A stretch of DNA of 64,000 nt. Source: Haloplanus vescus (GTDB taxonomy: Archaea > Halobacteriota > Halobacteria > Halobacteriales > Haloferacaceae). Of this stretch, positions 27,927 through 36,390 are shown piece after piece. The notes beneath the pieces are model-generated. The model worked only from the letters and a program-made list of their open reading frames with translations. It was not told the origin of the DNA and did no database searches. Position numbers and translations under genes: made by a program. The stretch is from positions 188,286 to 252,285 of the forward strand of contig NZ_FNQT01000002.1 in assembly GCF_900107665.1 (NCBI RefSeq). The letters are read 5' to 3'. Position 1 is the stretch's first letter, and each line of letters starts with the position of its first letter.

Positions 27927-28721
27927 CTACGCGCGGCGTATCTGAACTGTGATGCCATCAGGGTCGACGGCGTCGAAGCCGTCGTCGCGTTCGGTGAGTC
28001 GCGACGGGTCGAGGCGACGGCGCACGTCAGCAGGGTCGTCCACGCGGAGTTGTATCCGTGCGAGTCCGCGCCCCGCGGCCGGCCGGGAGCGTTCGTTCCA
28101 CGTGTTGAGGCCGACGTGGTGGTGATAGCCGTCGAACGCGAGAAAGAGCGCGCCGTCCATCGACTGCCTGATATCGAGTCCGAGACCGTCGCCGTAGAAC
28201 GCCACGCTGTCGTCGAGCGACGAGACTTCGAGATGGACGTGGCCGACGGCCGTCCCCGACGGACACCGCGCTTCGCCGCTGGCGCCGTCACGGAGCGGAG
28301 CGAGCGCGAGCCGTCGCGTGAACATGTCGACTCGTCCGTCGGCGTCCGGCCAGTCCTCGCGCGGTCGGTCGCGATACACCTCGACTCCGTTGTCCTCGGG
28401 GTCCTGCAGGTAGAGCGCCTCGCTCACGCCGTGGTCGGAGGCGCCGGTGAGTTGCCACTGAGATTCGATTCGGGCGAGGGCGTCGCCGAGCGCCGCCCGC
28501 GACGGAACTCGGAACGCGGTGTGAAAGAGTCCCGCCTCCGCCGGGCCGCGAGCGGAGCGGTCGGGCGTCTCGCGGAGGATGAGTAGCGCGTCGTCGACGC
28601 CGAGGACGGCTCTCCCCTCGGTTCGGTCGAGGGTCCGGAGTCCGACTACGTCCTCGTAGAAGGTGGCCATCCGGTCCAACTCGGTCACGTCGAGCGTAAC
28701 CGGGCCGACACGTTCGGTCAT
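27927..28721 (-). CDS. VOC-family dioxygenase (catechol 2,3-dioxygenase-like)
   Basis: A 264-aa protein of two tandem vicinal-oxygen-chelate modules (about residues 1-115 and 145-264). Metal-ligand candidates are His70 region GLFHTAF, DNGVEVYRDRP (Glu), and GHVHLEVSS in the second module. FDGYHHHVGLNTW is typical of CatE-type ring-cleavage enzymes. It starts at ATG 28721. Extradiol cleavage of a catechol is the classical activity, but related proteins also act on other substrates. No pathway neighbours are present. It ends 3 bp after the convergent mscS-like gene. Confidence 0.85.
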   Translation of the reverse strand: MTERVGPVTLDVTELDRMATFYEDVVGLRTLDRTEGRAVLGVDDALLILRETPDRSARGPAEAGLFHTAFRVPSRAALGDALARIESQWQLTGASDHGVSEALYLQDPEDNGVEVYRDRPREDWPDADGRVDMFTRRLALAPLRDGASGEARCPSGTAVGHVHLEVSSLDDSVAFYGDGLGLDIRQSMDGALFLAFDGYHHHVGLNTWNERSRPAAGRGLARIQLRVDDPADVRRRLDPSRLTERDDGFDAVDPDGITVQIRRA

Positions 28722-28866
28722 TCGAGTGGCTACGCCCGCTCCGCACTTCGCTCTGGCGGCATCGTTGCCACGTGGTGTACGAACTGCATCCTCAGAGTAA
28801 CTTCTAAAGGTTTCATTCTTTCTATAAAATTTTATTAGGTAATCTATTATAGTCACATCACCTCGT

Positions 28867-28917
28867 ATGCCACGACCACTCACTATCGCCCGTCAAGCCA
28901 TCTCCGCCCGCTCATGA
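28867..28917 (+). CDS. Possible 16-residue leader peptide (uncertain)
   Basis: A tiny frame MPRPLTIARQAISARS whose TGA overlaps the ATG of the next small gene (ATGA at 28914-28917). It follows an AT-rich promoter-like patch (28801-28852, with tattata and ttttatta). The overlap and promoter spacing suggest a translated leader, but chance is hard to exclude for 17 codons. Confidence 0.25.
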   Translation: MPRPLTIARQAISARS

Positions 28918-29108
28918 GTGAAGAATCGCGGATGCTGGCGCGGACGTGGACCATCGCCGCGACGACTTGCGAGCCCTCCGACTACGACATCCCCGAGGCT
29001 CCTGTCTTTCCGTCGACGCGCTGTGAGTCAGGGGCGCTCATGTTCCACAACCCCGTTACCGGCGCCGTCGCGATGGTTGCCGGCGACCCGGTGCGCGTTC
29101 GGCACTGA
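28914..29108 (+). CDS. Small protein of unknown function
   Basis: A 64-aa frame from ATG 28914 (MSEESRMLARTWTIAATTCE) with high GC at codon position three and a normal haloarchaeal composition, ending VAGDPVRVRH. No family or motif is recognised. Two cysteines (residues about 19 and 37) are too distant for a zinc knuckle alone. An AT-rich, promoter-like stretch lies 60-110 bp upstream. The following 159 bp to gcvT hold no evident gene. Confidence 0.45.
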   Translation: MSEESRMLARTWTIAATTCEPSDYDIPEAPVFPSTRCESGALMFHNPVTGAVAMVAGDPVRVRH

Positions 29109-29267
29109 ATCGGAGCCAGGTCGCCGACCACTCTTCGGTAGACGCCGTCGAAGACTTGCCCAGATTCGGACACCGCTGGATTTCATATCGCGACATGCGA
29201 TTTATCGTATAATTACCTGGCCAGCGACGGGCCAAACAATTAGGTCACGAGGCACGCAGTCACGGGC

Positions 29268-30359
29268 ATGGGCCTACGGAAGCCACCGTTGCGCGACGTT
29301 CACGCCGAGCATGGCGCGTCGTTTACCGAGTTCGGAGGATGGGAGATGCCCGTCGAATTCGACTCGATTCGGACCGAACACACCGCCGTCCGCGAATCGG
29401 CGGGTATCTTCGACGTCTCGCACATGAGCGAGATTCGAGTGTCCGGCCCCGACGCGACGGTGTTGATGAATCGCTTAGTCACGAACGACGTACAGGAACT
29501 CGACGTCGGCGACACGCAGTACGCCTGCATCACCGATTCGGACGGGGTCATCCTCGACGACACGATGGTGTTCCGACTCCCCGACGACGAGGACGGACCG
29601 CAGTACCTCTTCGTCCCCAACGCCGGGCACGACGTGGAGATGTACACCCGGTGGACCGAGTACCGCGACGAGCAGGGATTCGACGCGACGGTCCACGACG
29701 CCACCGAGGAGTGGGGAATGCTGGCGCTTCAGGGCCCCGACGCACCCCAACTCGCCGACGACGCGACCGAGGGACGAGCGACGGACATCGACCGATTCGA
29801 GGCCGAATTCCTCGACGTCGCCGGCGTTCGGTGTTACGTGGCGCGAACGGGCTACACCGGCGAGGACGGGTTCGAGTTCCTGGTTCCGTGGGCCGACGTG
29901 GAGACGGTGTGGTCGGCGTTCGACTGCCAGCCCTGCGGGCTGGGCGCTCGCGACACGCTCCGTCTGGAGATGGGCTTTCTGCTCTCCGGGCAGGACTTCG
30001 ACCCCGAAACCGAGCCCCGAACGCCCTACGAGGCGGGCGTCGCGTGGACGGTCGACCTCGGGACGGAGTTCGTGGGTCGGGACGCCCTCGAACGCGCCGA
30101 CCGCGAGGGGGTCGAGGAGCGATTCCGCGGCGTCAAACTCCAGCAACGCGGCGTACCACGCGAGGGATACGAGGTCGTCGACAGCGATGGCGACCACCTC
30201 GGCCACCTCACCAGCGGCACGATGAGTCCGACGCTGGGCGAGCCAATCGGACTCGGCTATCTCTCCGAAGCGGCGCCCTCGGGCACTCGCGTGCGGGTCG
30301 TCGTCCGGGGCGAACCGAAACAGGCGACCGTAGTGACACCACCCTTTATCGACACATGA
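29268..30359 (+). CDS. gcvT: Glycine cleavage system aminomethyltransferase (T protein)
   Basis: Transfers the methylene group from aminomethyl-lipoyl GcvH to tetrahydrofolate or an archaeal C1 carrier, releasing ammonia. The 363-aa length and N-terminus ([20 protein letters not shown]) match the family. Other signatures are [31 protein letters not shown] and the folate-binding Asp in [11 protein letters not shown]. An AT-rich caattag sits about 28 bp upstream. The GcvH start overlaps this stop (ATGA), giving a gcvT-gcvH operon. The P protein genes are not in this window. Confidence 0.95.
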   Translation: MGLRKPPLRDVHAEHGASFTEFGGWEMPVEFDSIRTEHTAVRESAGIFDVSHMSEIRVSGPDATVLMNRLVTNDVQELDVGDTQYACITDSDGVILDDTMVFRLPDDEDGPQYLFVPNAGHDVEMYTRWTEYRDEQGFDATVHDATEEWGMLALQGPDAPQLADDATEGRATDIDRFEAEFLDVAGVRCYVARTGYTGEDGFEFLVPWADVETVWSAFDCQPCGLGARDTLRLEMGFLLSGQDFDPETEPRTPYEAGVAWTVDLGTEFVGRDALERADREGVEERFRGVKLQQRGVPREGYEVVDSDGDHLGHLTSGTMSPTLGEPIGLGYLSEAAPSGTRVRVVVRGEPKQATVVTPPFIDT

Positions 30360-30736
30360 GCTTCGACGTACCCGACGACCGACGGTATCTGGAATCGCAC
30401 GAGTGGACGACCACCGACGCCGACAGCGTCAGAATCGGCATCACCGACTTCGCACAGGACGAACTGGGCGATGTCGTGTTCGTCGAACTCCCCGCCGAGG
30501 GCGACGAACTCGAACGGGGCGAGGAGTTCGGCGTCGTCGAGAGCATCAAGGCCGTCTCCGACCTCGTTTCGCCCGTCTCGGGCACCGTCACGGCCGTCAA
30601 CGAGGACGTGTTCGACACGCCGGAACTGCTCAATCAGGACCCCTACGGCGACGGCTGGCTACTCGAACTCGAACCGAGTGACCCCGACTTCGACGCGTTG
30701 CTCTCGCCCGAGGACTACCGAGCGCAGATCGAATAG
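30356..30736 (+). CDS. gcvH: Glycine cleavage system H protein
   Basis: A 126-aa lipoyl-carrier protein that shuttles the aminomethyl group between P, T and L proteins. The lipoylated lysine is Lys65 in ESIKAVSDL, and the flanking [20 protein letters not shown] is canonical. The ATG at 30356 overlaps the gcvT stop by 4 bp, implying translational coupling. It stops 4 bp before the convergent zinc-ribbon gene. Confidence 0.96.
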   Translation: MSFDVPDDRRYLESHEWTTTDADSVRIGITDFAQDELGDVVFVELPAEGDELERGEEFGVVESIKAVSDLVSPVSGTVTAVNEDVFDTPELLNQDPYGDGWLLELEPSDPDFDALLSPEDYRAQIE

Positions 30737-30740
30737 GGCC

Positions 30741-30911
30741 TCAGAAACCGGTGTGTTTCGAGCTGTCGATACCGTCGATTTGAATCATGCCGTAGTCGCA
30801 CTCGGTACACGCCCACTTCTTCTTCTCACCGAGGTGGAGTGACGTACTCGCCGTCCGCCAGAAGGTGTCGTTCGAGCACTCCGGACAGTCGTGTTCCATC
30901 TCTAGGCTCAT
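30741..30911 (-). CDS. Small zinc-ribbon protein
   Basis: A 56-aa protein from ATG 30911. It contains CPEC (Cys9, Cys12) and CTEC (Cys35, Cys38), a textbook two-knuckle zinc ribbon, with a lysine cluster GEKKKW between them. Such one-domain haloarchaeal proteins (I recall a DUF7838-like family) are conserved but unassigned. They may bind nucleic acid or act as adaptors. A longer frame reaching 31082 has no support and is not used. Confidence 0.75.
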   Translation of the reverse strand: MSLEMEHDCPECSNDTFWRTASTSLHLGEKKKWACTECDYGMIQIDGIDSSKHTGF

Positions 30912-31087
30912 ACTGCATCCTCGGGAGTCGGTCACATTGAAGATACTGGTTCCCGAAACAAGCGATAAACCGAATATCGCGATACGAATTCTGGTCTCCT
31001 CTCTGAGCGCGTCTCGGCGGCAAGGACGCGACTGGTACGCTCGCTCGGCGGGCCAAGTTACTTGCCCGCTGCACCCGAACACGGGGT

Positions 31088-31327
31088 ATGGCGCTCACAC
31101 TCTATGCCCTCGACGGCTGTCCGTACTGCGAGAAGGCCCACGACGCGCTCCAAGACCACGGCGTCGACTACGAGACGGTGTGGGTTGAGGGGCTACACTC
31201 GACGCGAAACGAGGTGAAACGCGTCAGCGGCCAGCGAGGTGTCCCGGTCGTCGTCGACGATGAGCGCGGCGTCACGATGGCCGAGAGCGCGAACATCTTG
31301 GAGTACGTCGACCGGACGCTCGCATGA
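31088..31327 (+). CDS. Glutaredoxin-like / GST N-terminal domain protein
   Basis: A 79-aa thioredoxin-fold protein. It has a redox motif C-P-Y-C at residues 11-14 and a cis-proline segment RGVPVVVDDE, and ends in ESANILEYVDRTL as in GST N-terminal domains. It likely reduces disulfides with the haloarchaeal low-molecular-weight thiol. Its stop overlaps the start of the adenosyltransferase gene by 4 bp. Confidence 0.85.
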   Translation: MALTLYALDGCPYCEKAHDALQDHGVDYETVWVEGLHSTRNEVKRVSGQRGVPVVVDDERGVTMAESANILEYVDRTLA

Positions 31328-31857
31328 AGATTTACACTGGCCGCGGCGACGAGGGGATGACCGACCTTCGGGACATGTCCCGCGTCTCGAAGACCAGCCC
31401 CCGCATCGAAGCCTACGGCACCGTCGACGAGGCGAACGCCATCATCGGGACCGTTCGACCCACGGGCTACGACGACATCGACGCACGTCTCGAACGGATT
31501 CAGAACCACCTCCACGTCGTGCAGGCCGACTTCGCCAACCCCGACCCCGACGAGGACGACCCGGTCGTCACCGAGGCCCACACCGAGGAACTCGAAGACT
31601 GGATCGACGACGCGGACGACGAACTCGAACCACTCCAGTCGTTCGTCCTGCCCGGCGGGAGCGATGCCGGGTCCGCGCTTCATCACGCCCGGACCGTCGT
31701 CCGGCGGGCCGAACGCCGAGCGGTCGACCTCGCCGGCACCGACCCCGTCAACGCCGAGGCGATAGCCTACCTCAATCGCCTCTCTGACGCCCTCTTTACC
31801 TTCGCTCGCCTCGTCAACCAGCGCGACGGCGTCCCCGAGGACCGGCCCTCGTACTGA
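31324..31857 (+). CDS. PduO-type cob(I)alamin adenosyltransferase
   Basis: A 177-aa trimeric enzyme that attaches the 5'-deoxyadenosyl group of ATP to cobalt of corrinoids. Signatures are IYTGRGDEGMTDL (ATP loop, residues 3-15), VSKTSPRIEAYGTVDEANA, FVLPGGSDAGSALHHARTVV and RRAERRAVDL. The ATG at 31324 overlaps the upstream glutaredoxin-like gene by 4 bp, so both are probably on one mRNA. No other cobalamin genes are seen in the window. Confidence 0.93.
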   Translation: MKIYTGRGDEGMTDLRDMSRVSKTSPRIEAYGTVDEANAIIGTVRPTGYDDIDARLERIQNHLHVVQADFANPDPDEDDPVVTEAHTEELEDWIDDADDELEPLQSFVLPGGSDAGSALHHARTVVRRAERRAVDLAGTDPVNAEAIAYLNRLSDALFTFARLVNQRDGVPEDRPSY

Positions 31858-31862
31858 GTCGT

Positions 31863-32738
31863 ATGTCTCGACATCTCGGATTCGCATTCCTCCTCGTCGC
31901 GTGCCTCGCACTCTCGCTCGGCGTCGCTTCGGCGTCGCCCGCGGCCGTCGACAGTGGCCCGTCCGACCCGGTTCGGGACGTCAGTATTGTCGACGTGGTG
32001 CCCGAGAACCGCTCGGAACTCACCGGCGTCCACACCGTCGAAGCAGGGTCGACGCTGCTCGTCCGCGGGGCAACCAACCGCCGCGACGACCGGACCGCCA
32101 TCGACGTGACCGTGACCGACGGGCCCGACGCGGACCGCATCGGCTTCGCCACGGTCGACTCGTGGGGCTTCGACGGCGTCTGGACGGCCCGCCTGCCCAT
32201 CCCGGCGGACGTGACACCCGGCACGTACACGCTCCGCGTCCAGACCGACAGTGAGACCGACTACCAAGAGTTCGAGGTCGTCGCCGAGAAACGCGCGACG
32301 CTGACCGTCCGGTCGGCCGCCGCGGACGCCGTCGTCGTCGACGCGACGCTCCCCGACGGCGGCTACGTCGAACTCCACGACGGCGACACCGTCGTCGGCA
32401 CCTCGTCGTATCTCGCGCCGGGGGCGCACGAGCGTATCACGGTCCCGGTCGACGGCGCGCCGACCACGCTCACCGCCGTCGCTGTCGTCGGGACGCCCGA
32501 CCGTCGCCTCGACCCCTACACCGTCGACGGGGTCACCGTCTCCGCGCCGGTTCGGGTCACTACCCCGACTGCGACGGCGACGGTGACACCCACGGCGTCG
32601 CCGACGCCCACGTCCACGCCGACTGCCACACCGTCGCCGTCACCCTCCTCGACCGCTGCATCCGGGCCCGGATTCGCACCGCTCGCGGCCCTCGTGGCGC
32701 TTCTTATCGCCGGATTCCGTCTCTGTCGACGGCGATAG
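31863..32738 (+). CDS. Secreted protein with PGF-CTERM sorting signal and DUF7282-like domain
   Basis: A 291-aa surface protein. It begins with a Sec signal peptide (residues 1-25, FAFLLVACLALSLGVASASP). Two beta domains follow; the second (GGYVELHDGDTVVGTSSYLA, about 158-177) resembles DUF7282. A long Thr/Pro/Ser linker (about 225-265) then leads to the C-terminal GPGFAPLAALVALLIAGFRL with basic tail, the archaeosortase PGF-CTERM signal. The linker is likely O-glycosylated. It starts 6 bp after the adenosyltransferase gene. Confidence 0.88.
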   Translation: MSRHLGFAFLLVACLALSLGVASASPAAVDSGPSDPVRDVSIVDVVPENRSELTGVHTVEAGSTLLVRGATNRRDDRTAIDVTVTDGPDADRIGFATVDSWGFDGVWTARLPIPADVTPGTYTLRVQTDSETDYQEFEVVAEKRATLTVRSAAADAVVVDATLPDGGYVELHDGDTVVGTSSYLAPGAHERITVPVDGAPTTLTAVAVVGTPDRRLDPYTVDGVTVSAPVRVTTPTATATVTPTASPTPTSTPTATPSPSPSSTAASGPGFAPLAALVALLIAGFRLCRRR

Positions 32739-32750
32739 CGCCACAAAGGC

Positions 32751-32756
32751 TATATC
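32751..32756 (+). promoter_or_regulatory. TATA box
   Basis: The tatatc hexamer centred about 26 bp upstream of the ATG at 32779, giving a near-leaderless transcript for the small helical protein. Confidence 0.5.
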
Positions 32757-32778
32757 TGTCCTCTGCGTTTGGTCATAT

Positions 32779-33045
32779 ATGAACAAGCACTTCGAAGACG
32801 CACGCTACTACCTCAGCCGAGCCGGTGAACACGCGAAGGAAGGCGCACTGGAGGAACTCGAACCGCTGGAGGAGCGCTTTCGCGACATTACCGGTCGCGA
32901 GGAGGAACCGGAGCCGTCACGGCTGGACAAACTTCAGTCGGACCTGAAGGAACTCGAAGAGCGTGCGGAGGGCGAGGCCCAGACGGCCATCGCCAACGCC
33001 CGGGAGCGGATTCGCCGCTACCGCGGCGACGACGCGGCAGAGTAA
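32779..33045 (+). CDS. Small acidic helical protein (DUF7553-like)
   Basis: An 88-aa all-helical, highly charged protein (MNKHFEDARYYLSRAGEHAK) with a coiled-coil-like heptad pattern through residues 22-80 (LEELEPLEERFRDIT, LDKLQSDLKELEERAE). It resembles a haloarchaeal family I recall as DUF7553. Function is unknown. It lies immediately upstream of tRNA-Val on the same strand. Confidence 0.7.
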   Translation: MNKHFEDARYYLSRAGEHAKEGALEELEPLEERFRDITGREEEPEPSRLDKLQSDLKELEERAEGEAQTAIANARERIRRYRGDDAAE

Positions 33046-33053
33046 GACAACCC

Positions 33054-33060
33054 TTAAGTT
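33054..33060 (+). promoter_or_regulatory. TATA-like box of tRNA-Val
   Basis: The sequence cccttaagttc, centred about 30 bp before the tRNA 5' end, has the position expected of an archaeal tRNA promoter. Confidence 0.45.
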
Positions 33061-33086
33061 CACCTCGCCAGTACCGACATACTGGC

Positions 33087-33161
33087 GGGTTGGTGGTCTA
33101 GTCCGGTTATGACGGCTCCTTCACACGGAGCAGGTCGGCAGTTCGAATCTGCCCCAACCCA
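33087..33161 (+). tRNA. tRNA-Val (CAC)
   Basis: A 75-nt tRNA. The acceptor gggttgg (33087-33093) pairs with ccaaccc (33154-33160), and A73 is at 33161. The anticodon arm gctcc-ttcacac-ggagc gives anticodon CAC. The T arm ggcag/ctgcc encloses ttcgaat. No intron and no encoded CCA. A degraded copy of the 3' end occurs 111 bp downstream. Confidence 0.96.
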
Positions 33162-33254
33162 TTTCTGTCGACACCGCAACTGCGAGCGGAGCGAGCAGTC
33201 TGTATCGGCGACACGGCGACGTGGATTCGACGCAGGGAACGGAGTGACTGAGGC

Positions 33255-33272
33255 TCGAATCTGCCCAACCCA
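33255..33272 (+). repeat. Degraded copy of the tRNA-Val 3' end (att-like site)
   Basis: tcgaatctgcccaaccca repeats tRNA-Val 33143-33161 with one C deleted. Such duplications mark integration of mobile elements at tRNA genes. The 254-bp interval 33162-33415 around it has no credible gene. Confidence 0.65.
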
Positions 33273-33415
33273 CTCGTAATCCGTACGACGTAACTATCGG
33301 CTTTTCTCGCGGTTCATAACCTGCTAGGTCGGAATGGGGCGTTCAACAGTATTTGAGCATCCGCTGAAGGTTCAACTCCTCGGGGAGTGTGTGTCTCTCA
33401 GATAATATCTCCCGG

Positions 33416-36379
33416 CTATCCTTCGACCGATTGGCTCTCTTCGTATACCTGCTGTCGAAGGTGCTTCGTGATCGCCTCTTGAACCTCTTCGTTATCCATA
33501 AACTGTGCAAACAGTTCTTGATTCTGGTCCATTCGGTCGATGAACATGCTGGTCAAGGCATCGTCGAACTCGAGTGCGAAATTTTCGCGGCTATTCGCCT
33601 GTGCGGATCGTCGAAGATGTTCGTCTTCGAGCGCGTCTTCTTTCAGTTGCTCCAAGAACAGCTGATCGGCCTCGGTAAAATCGGTCCCTAGTTTCTCGTT
33701 GATTTTCTCGACGATCGTGGAGAGTTCGATCTCTTCGTCGTCCCCTGCTCCACCGGTGCCGGTCTCGGTCGGCCCTTCGACTTCTCCATCATTCGCCGTC
33801 AGTCCGATAGAGCCCTCCTCGGATTTTTCCAGTCGGTAGTATTGTAATGCGAGTTCATCGTCGAACTCGACAGAGGGTCCAGCGGACCCTTTCGGTAATT
33901 CCTTGTAGAGGAATCGACCGAACGTATAGAGCTTCTCTAGGTGCGTGTCGGCATAGCTGACGATCTGTGACTGGAATTTATACAGCCGGAGGAACGAGCG
34001 GAGCGTCGATTTGAACTCCTCTCGGATGTCCTCGTCTTTTGCTACGAACTTGTCACGAGCAGGCTGTACGAGGCTGCTAAGCTTTGCGTGTGAGCCTTCT
34101 GTTCCGGTGTTCTCTGGATCGAAGAAGACCTCTGCGAACCGGTCGACTTCATTCTGATCGTAGATTCGGAATGCGTCAAGTTCGGATGCCAGTTGCTGCA
34201 GATGCTGTGGATCCGCGCCCTCTGAAACGGTTGTCTTGCCGTAAAACGGCTCAAAGGCTTCCTGAATTTCCTCTTGCTCGTTCTCGAAGTCGAGGACGAA
34301 CGTATCCTCTTTCCCGGGATACGTCCGGTTCAGACGGGAAAGCGTCTGAACGGCCTGTATCCCGGAGAGTTTTTTGTCCACATACATCGTGTGGAGAAGC
34401 GGTTGGTCGAAGCCGGTCTGGTACTTGTCGGCGACGACGAGCACCTGGTACTCCGGCGTATCGAATACGTTCGGGAGTTCGGATTCCTTGATGCCGCCGT
34501 TCATTCCCTCCTCAGTGTAGCTCGTTCCGTCGTCATCGACCGTGCCGGAGAAGGCGACGAGTGCACTCAGGTCGTATCCGTTCTCCTCGATATGTTCGTC
34601 TATCGCCTTCTTGTATCGGACTGCATGCTGCCGTGAGGACGTGACGATCATCGCTTTCGCCTTCCCGCCGATCTTGTGCTGTGTGTGGCTTCGGAAGTGC
34701 TCGACGATGATTTCCACCTTCTGTGAGACGTTGTGTGGGTGGAGTTTCAGAAACCGAGAGATGGCCTTCACCGCCTGTTGTTCGGGGACCTGTGGGTCCT
34801 CTTCGACGACCTTTGCGACATTGTAGAACGTCTCGTAGGTCGTGTAGTTCTGTAGCACGTCGAGGATGAATCCCTCGTCGATGGCCTGTTGCATCGAGTA
34901 GAGGTGGAACGGCTCGTGGCCACCCTCGCCATCCGGTTCGCCGAACGTCTGGAGTGTCTTGGCTTTCGGCGTCGCGGTGAACGCGAAGAAGCTGAGATTG
35001 GGCTGTTTGCTCCGTGCTTCGGCGTTCGCAGCGATGGCGTCCTCGGCGTCTTCGATGTCCTCGGCGTCGACACCCGAGAGAATGCCCTTCATCTCGGCGG
35101 ACATCTCGCCGCTCTGGCTGCTGTGGGCTTCGTCGACGACGACGGCGTAGTCTCGCTCCGGGAGGGAACGGGTGTGCTCGATGACGTAGGGGAACGTCTG
35201 GAGCGTCGTGATGATGACAGGCTTGCCCGCCTCCAGCGCCTCAGCGAGCTCCTCTGACTTCGACCGCCCTTCTCCCTTGATAGGGTGGACGACGCCGGTC
35301 TTGTGGTCGAGTTCGTAGATGGTGTTGCGTAGCTGTTCGTCGAGGATGGTCCGATCTGTGACGACAACGACGCCGTCGAACACTGCGTCGTCGTTCTCGT
35401 CGTGTAGGGAGACCAGTCGGTGAACCAGCCACGCGATGGATTTACTCTTCCCGCTCCCAGTCGAGTGCTGAACGAGGTAGTCCTCACCCGGCCCCTCTTT
35501 GCGGGCGCTGTCAACCAACTGCCGGACGCACTCCAGCTGGTGATAGCGCGGGAAAATCATCGTCTCCTCTTCCTCGACGGTGATGCCGTCCTTCTTGATC
35601 TCCTCCGTGTCGATGTGGATGAATCGCTGGAGGATATCCATCCAACTGTCCTTCTCCCAGACCTCCTTCCAGAGGTACGCAGTGCGATGGTCGCCCTCCC
35701 GCGGTGGGTTCCCGCCACCTTTCTCGTGGCCCTTGTTGAACGGGAGGAAGTTGGTGTCTTCGCCCTCAAGTTCCGTGGTGTAGTGAACTTCGTTCTGGTC
35801 GATGGCGAAATGCACCAGTGCGCCACGCTTGAAGCGCAAAATAGGCTCGCTCGGGTCGCGGTCGTGACGATACTGCTCGCGGGCGTCGCGGGCGGCCTGA
35901 TCCGTGAAGGTGTTCTTGAGCTCGCCTGTTGCGACCGGGATTCCGTTCACGCTCAACGCAAGGTCGATGCTCAGGTTCGGGTTCGTCGTGGAGTAGTACA
36001 GCTGCTGAGTGACCCCGAGGGTGTTGGCCTCGTACTTCGCCTGTAATGCGGGGTTGATGCCGGTGTTCGGCTGGAACGTCGCGAGATCGATCTTCGTTCC
36101 GGTCGTGCGGAAGCCGTGACGGAGTATCTCAAGCGTTCCTTGGCGTTCGAGCGCGCTCGTCAGTTCTTGGAGGAAGCGGTCGCGGGCGTTGCCCTGATAC
36201 GCGGTGACGAGTTTGTCCCAGGCTTCGGGCTGGGTTTCCTTGACGAACGAAACCACCTCGTCGGGGAAGATTCCGCGTTCGGCGTCGAATCGCTCACTCG
36301 GGACGCGTGTGTAACCGCGTTCGAGCAAGGCGGCGGCAATCTCGTCCTCGAAGGCCGCCTCGTCGTAGGGTTTGCTCAT
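33416..36379 (-). CDS. hsdR: Type I restriction enzyme endonuclease subunit
   Basis: The 987-aa motor and nuclease of a Type I restriction-modification system, which translocates unmodified DNA and cuts it at a distance. The N-terminal nuclease has Asp139 in SIDLALSVNG and E153-L-K155 in ATGELKN, the PD-(D/E)XK pattern. Walker A is STGSGKS (306-312) and the DEAH box lies at 416-419. SF2 helicase motifs FAFTATPK and LSRLNRTYPGK follow. The C-terminus (LEFDDALTSMFIDRMDQNQE) is the helical coupling domain. It begins 11 bp downstream of the hsdMS stop, in the same operon. Confidence 0.95.
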   Translation of the reverse strand: MSKPYDEAAFEDEIAAALLERGYTRVPSERFDAERGIFPDEVVSFVKETQPEAWDKLVTAYQGNARDRFLQELTSALERQGTLEILRHGFRTTGTKIDLATFQPNTGINPALQAKYEANTLGVTQQLYYSTTNPNLSIDLALSVNGIPVATGELKNTFTDQAARDAREQYRHDRDPSEPILRFKRGALVHFAIDQNEVHYTTELEGEDTNFLPFNKGHEKGGGNPPREGDHRTAYLWKEVWEKDSWMDILQRFIHIDTEEIKKDGITVEEEETMIFPRYHQLECVRQLVDSARKEGPGEDYLVQHSTGSGKSKSIAWLVHRLVSLHDENDDAVFDGVVVVTDRTILDEQLRNTIYELDHKTGVVHPIKGEGRSKSEELAEALEAGKPVIITTLQTFPYVIEHTRSLPERDYAVVVDEAHSSQSGEMSAEMKGILSGVDAEDIEDAEDAIAANAEARSKQPNLSFFAFTATPKAKTLQTFGEPDGEGGHEPFHLYSMQQAIDEGFILDVLQNYTTYETFYNVAKVVEEDPQVPEQQAVKAISRFLKLHPHNVSQKVEIIVEHFRSHTQHKIGGKAKAMIVTSSRQHAVRYKKAIDEHIEENGYDLSALVAFSGTVDDDGTSYTEEGMNGGIKESELPNVFDTPEYQVLVVADKYQTGFDQPLLHTMYVDKKLSGIQAVQTLSRLNRTYPGKEDTFVLDFENEQEEIQEAFEPFYGKTTVSEGADPQHLQQLASELDAFRIYDQNEVDRFAEVFFDPENTGTEGSHAKLSSLVQPARDKFVAKDEDIREEFKSTLRSFLRLYKFQSQIVSYADTHLEKLYTFGRFLYKELPKGSAGPSVEFDDELALQYYRLEKSEEGSIGLTANDGEVEGPTETGTGGAGDDEEIELSTIVEKINEKLGTDFTEADQLFLEQLKEDALEDEHLRRSAQANSRENFALEFDDALTSMFIDRMDQNQELFAQFMDNEEVQEAITKHLRQQVYEESQSVEG

Positions 36380-36390
36380 GTGCGGAAGTC

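Noticed and set aside
33389..33691. A 100-codon plus-strand frame at the end of hsdR
   Set aside because: It runs antisense to the C-terminal coding part of HsdR, which has recognisable family sequence.
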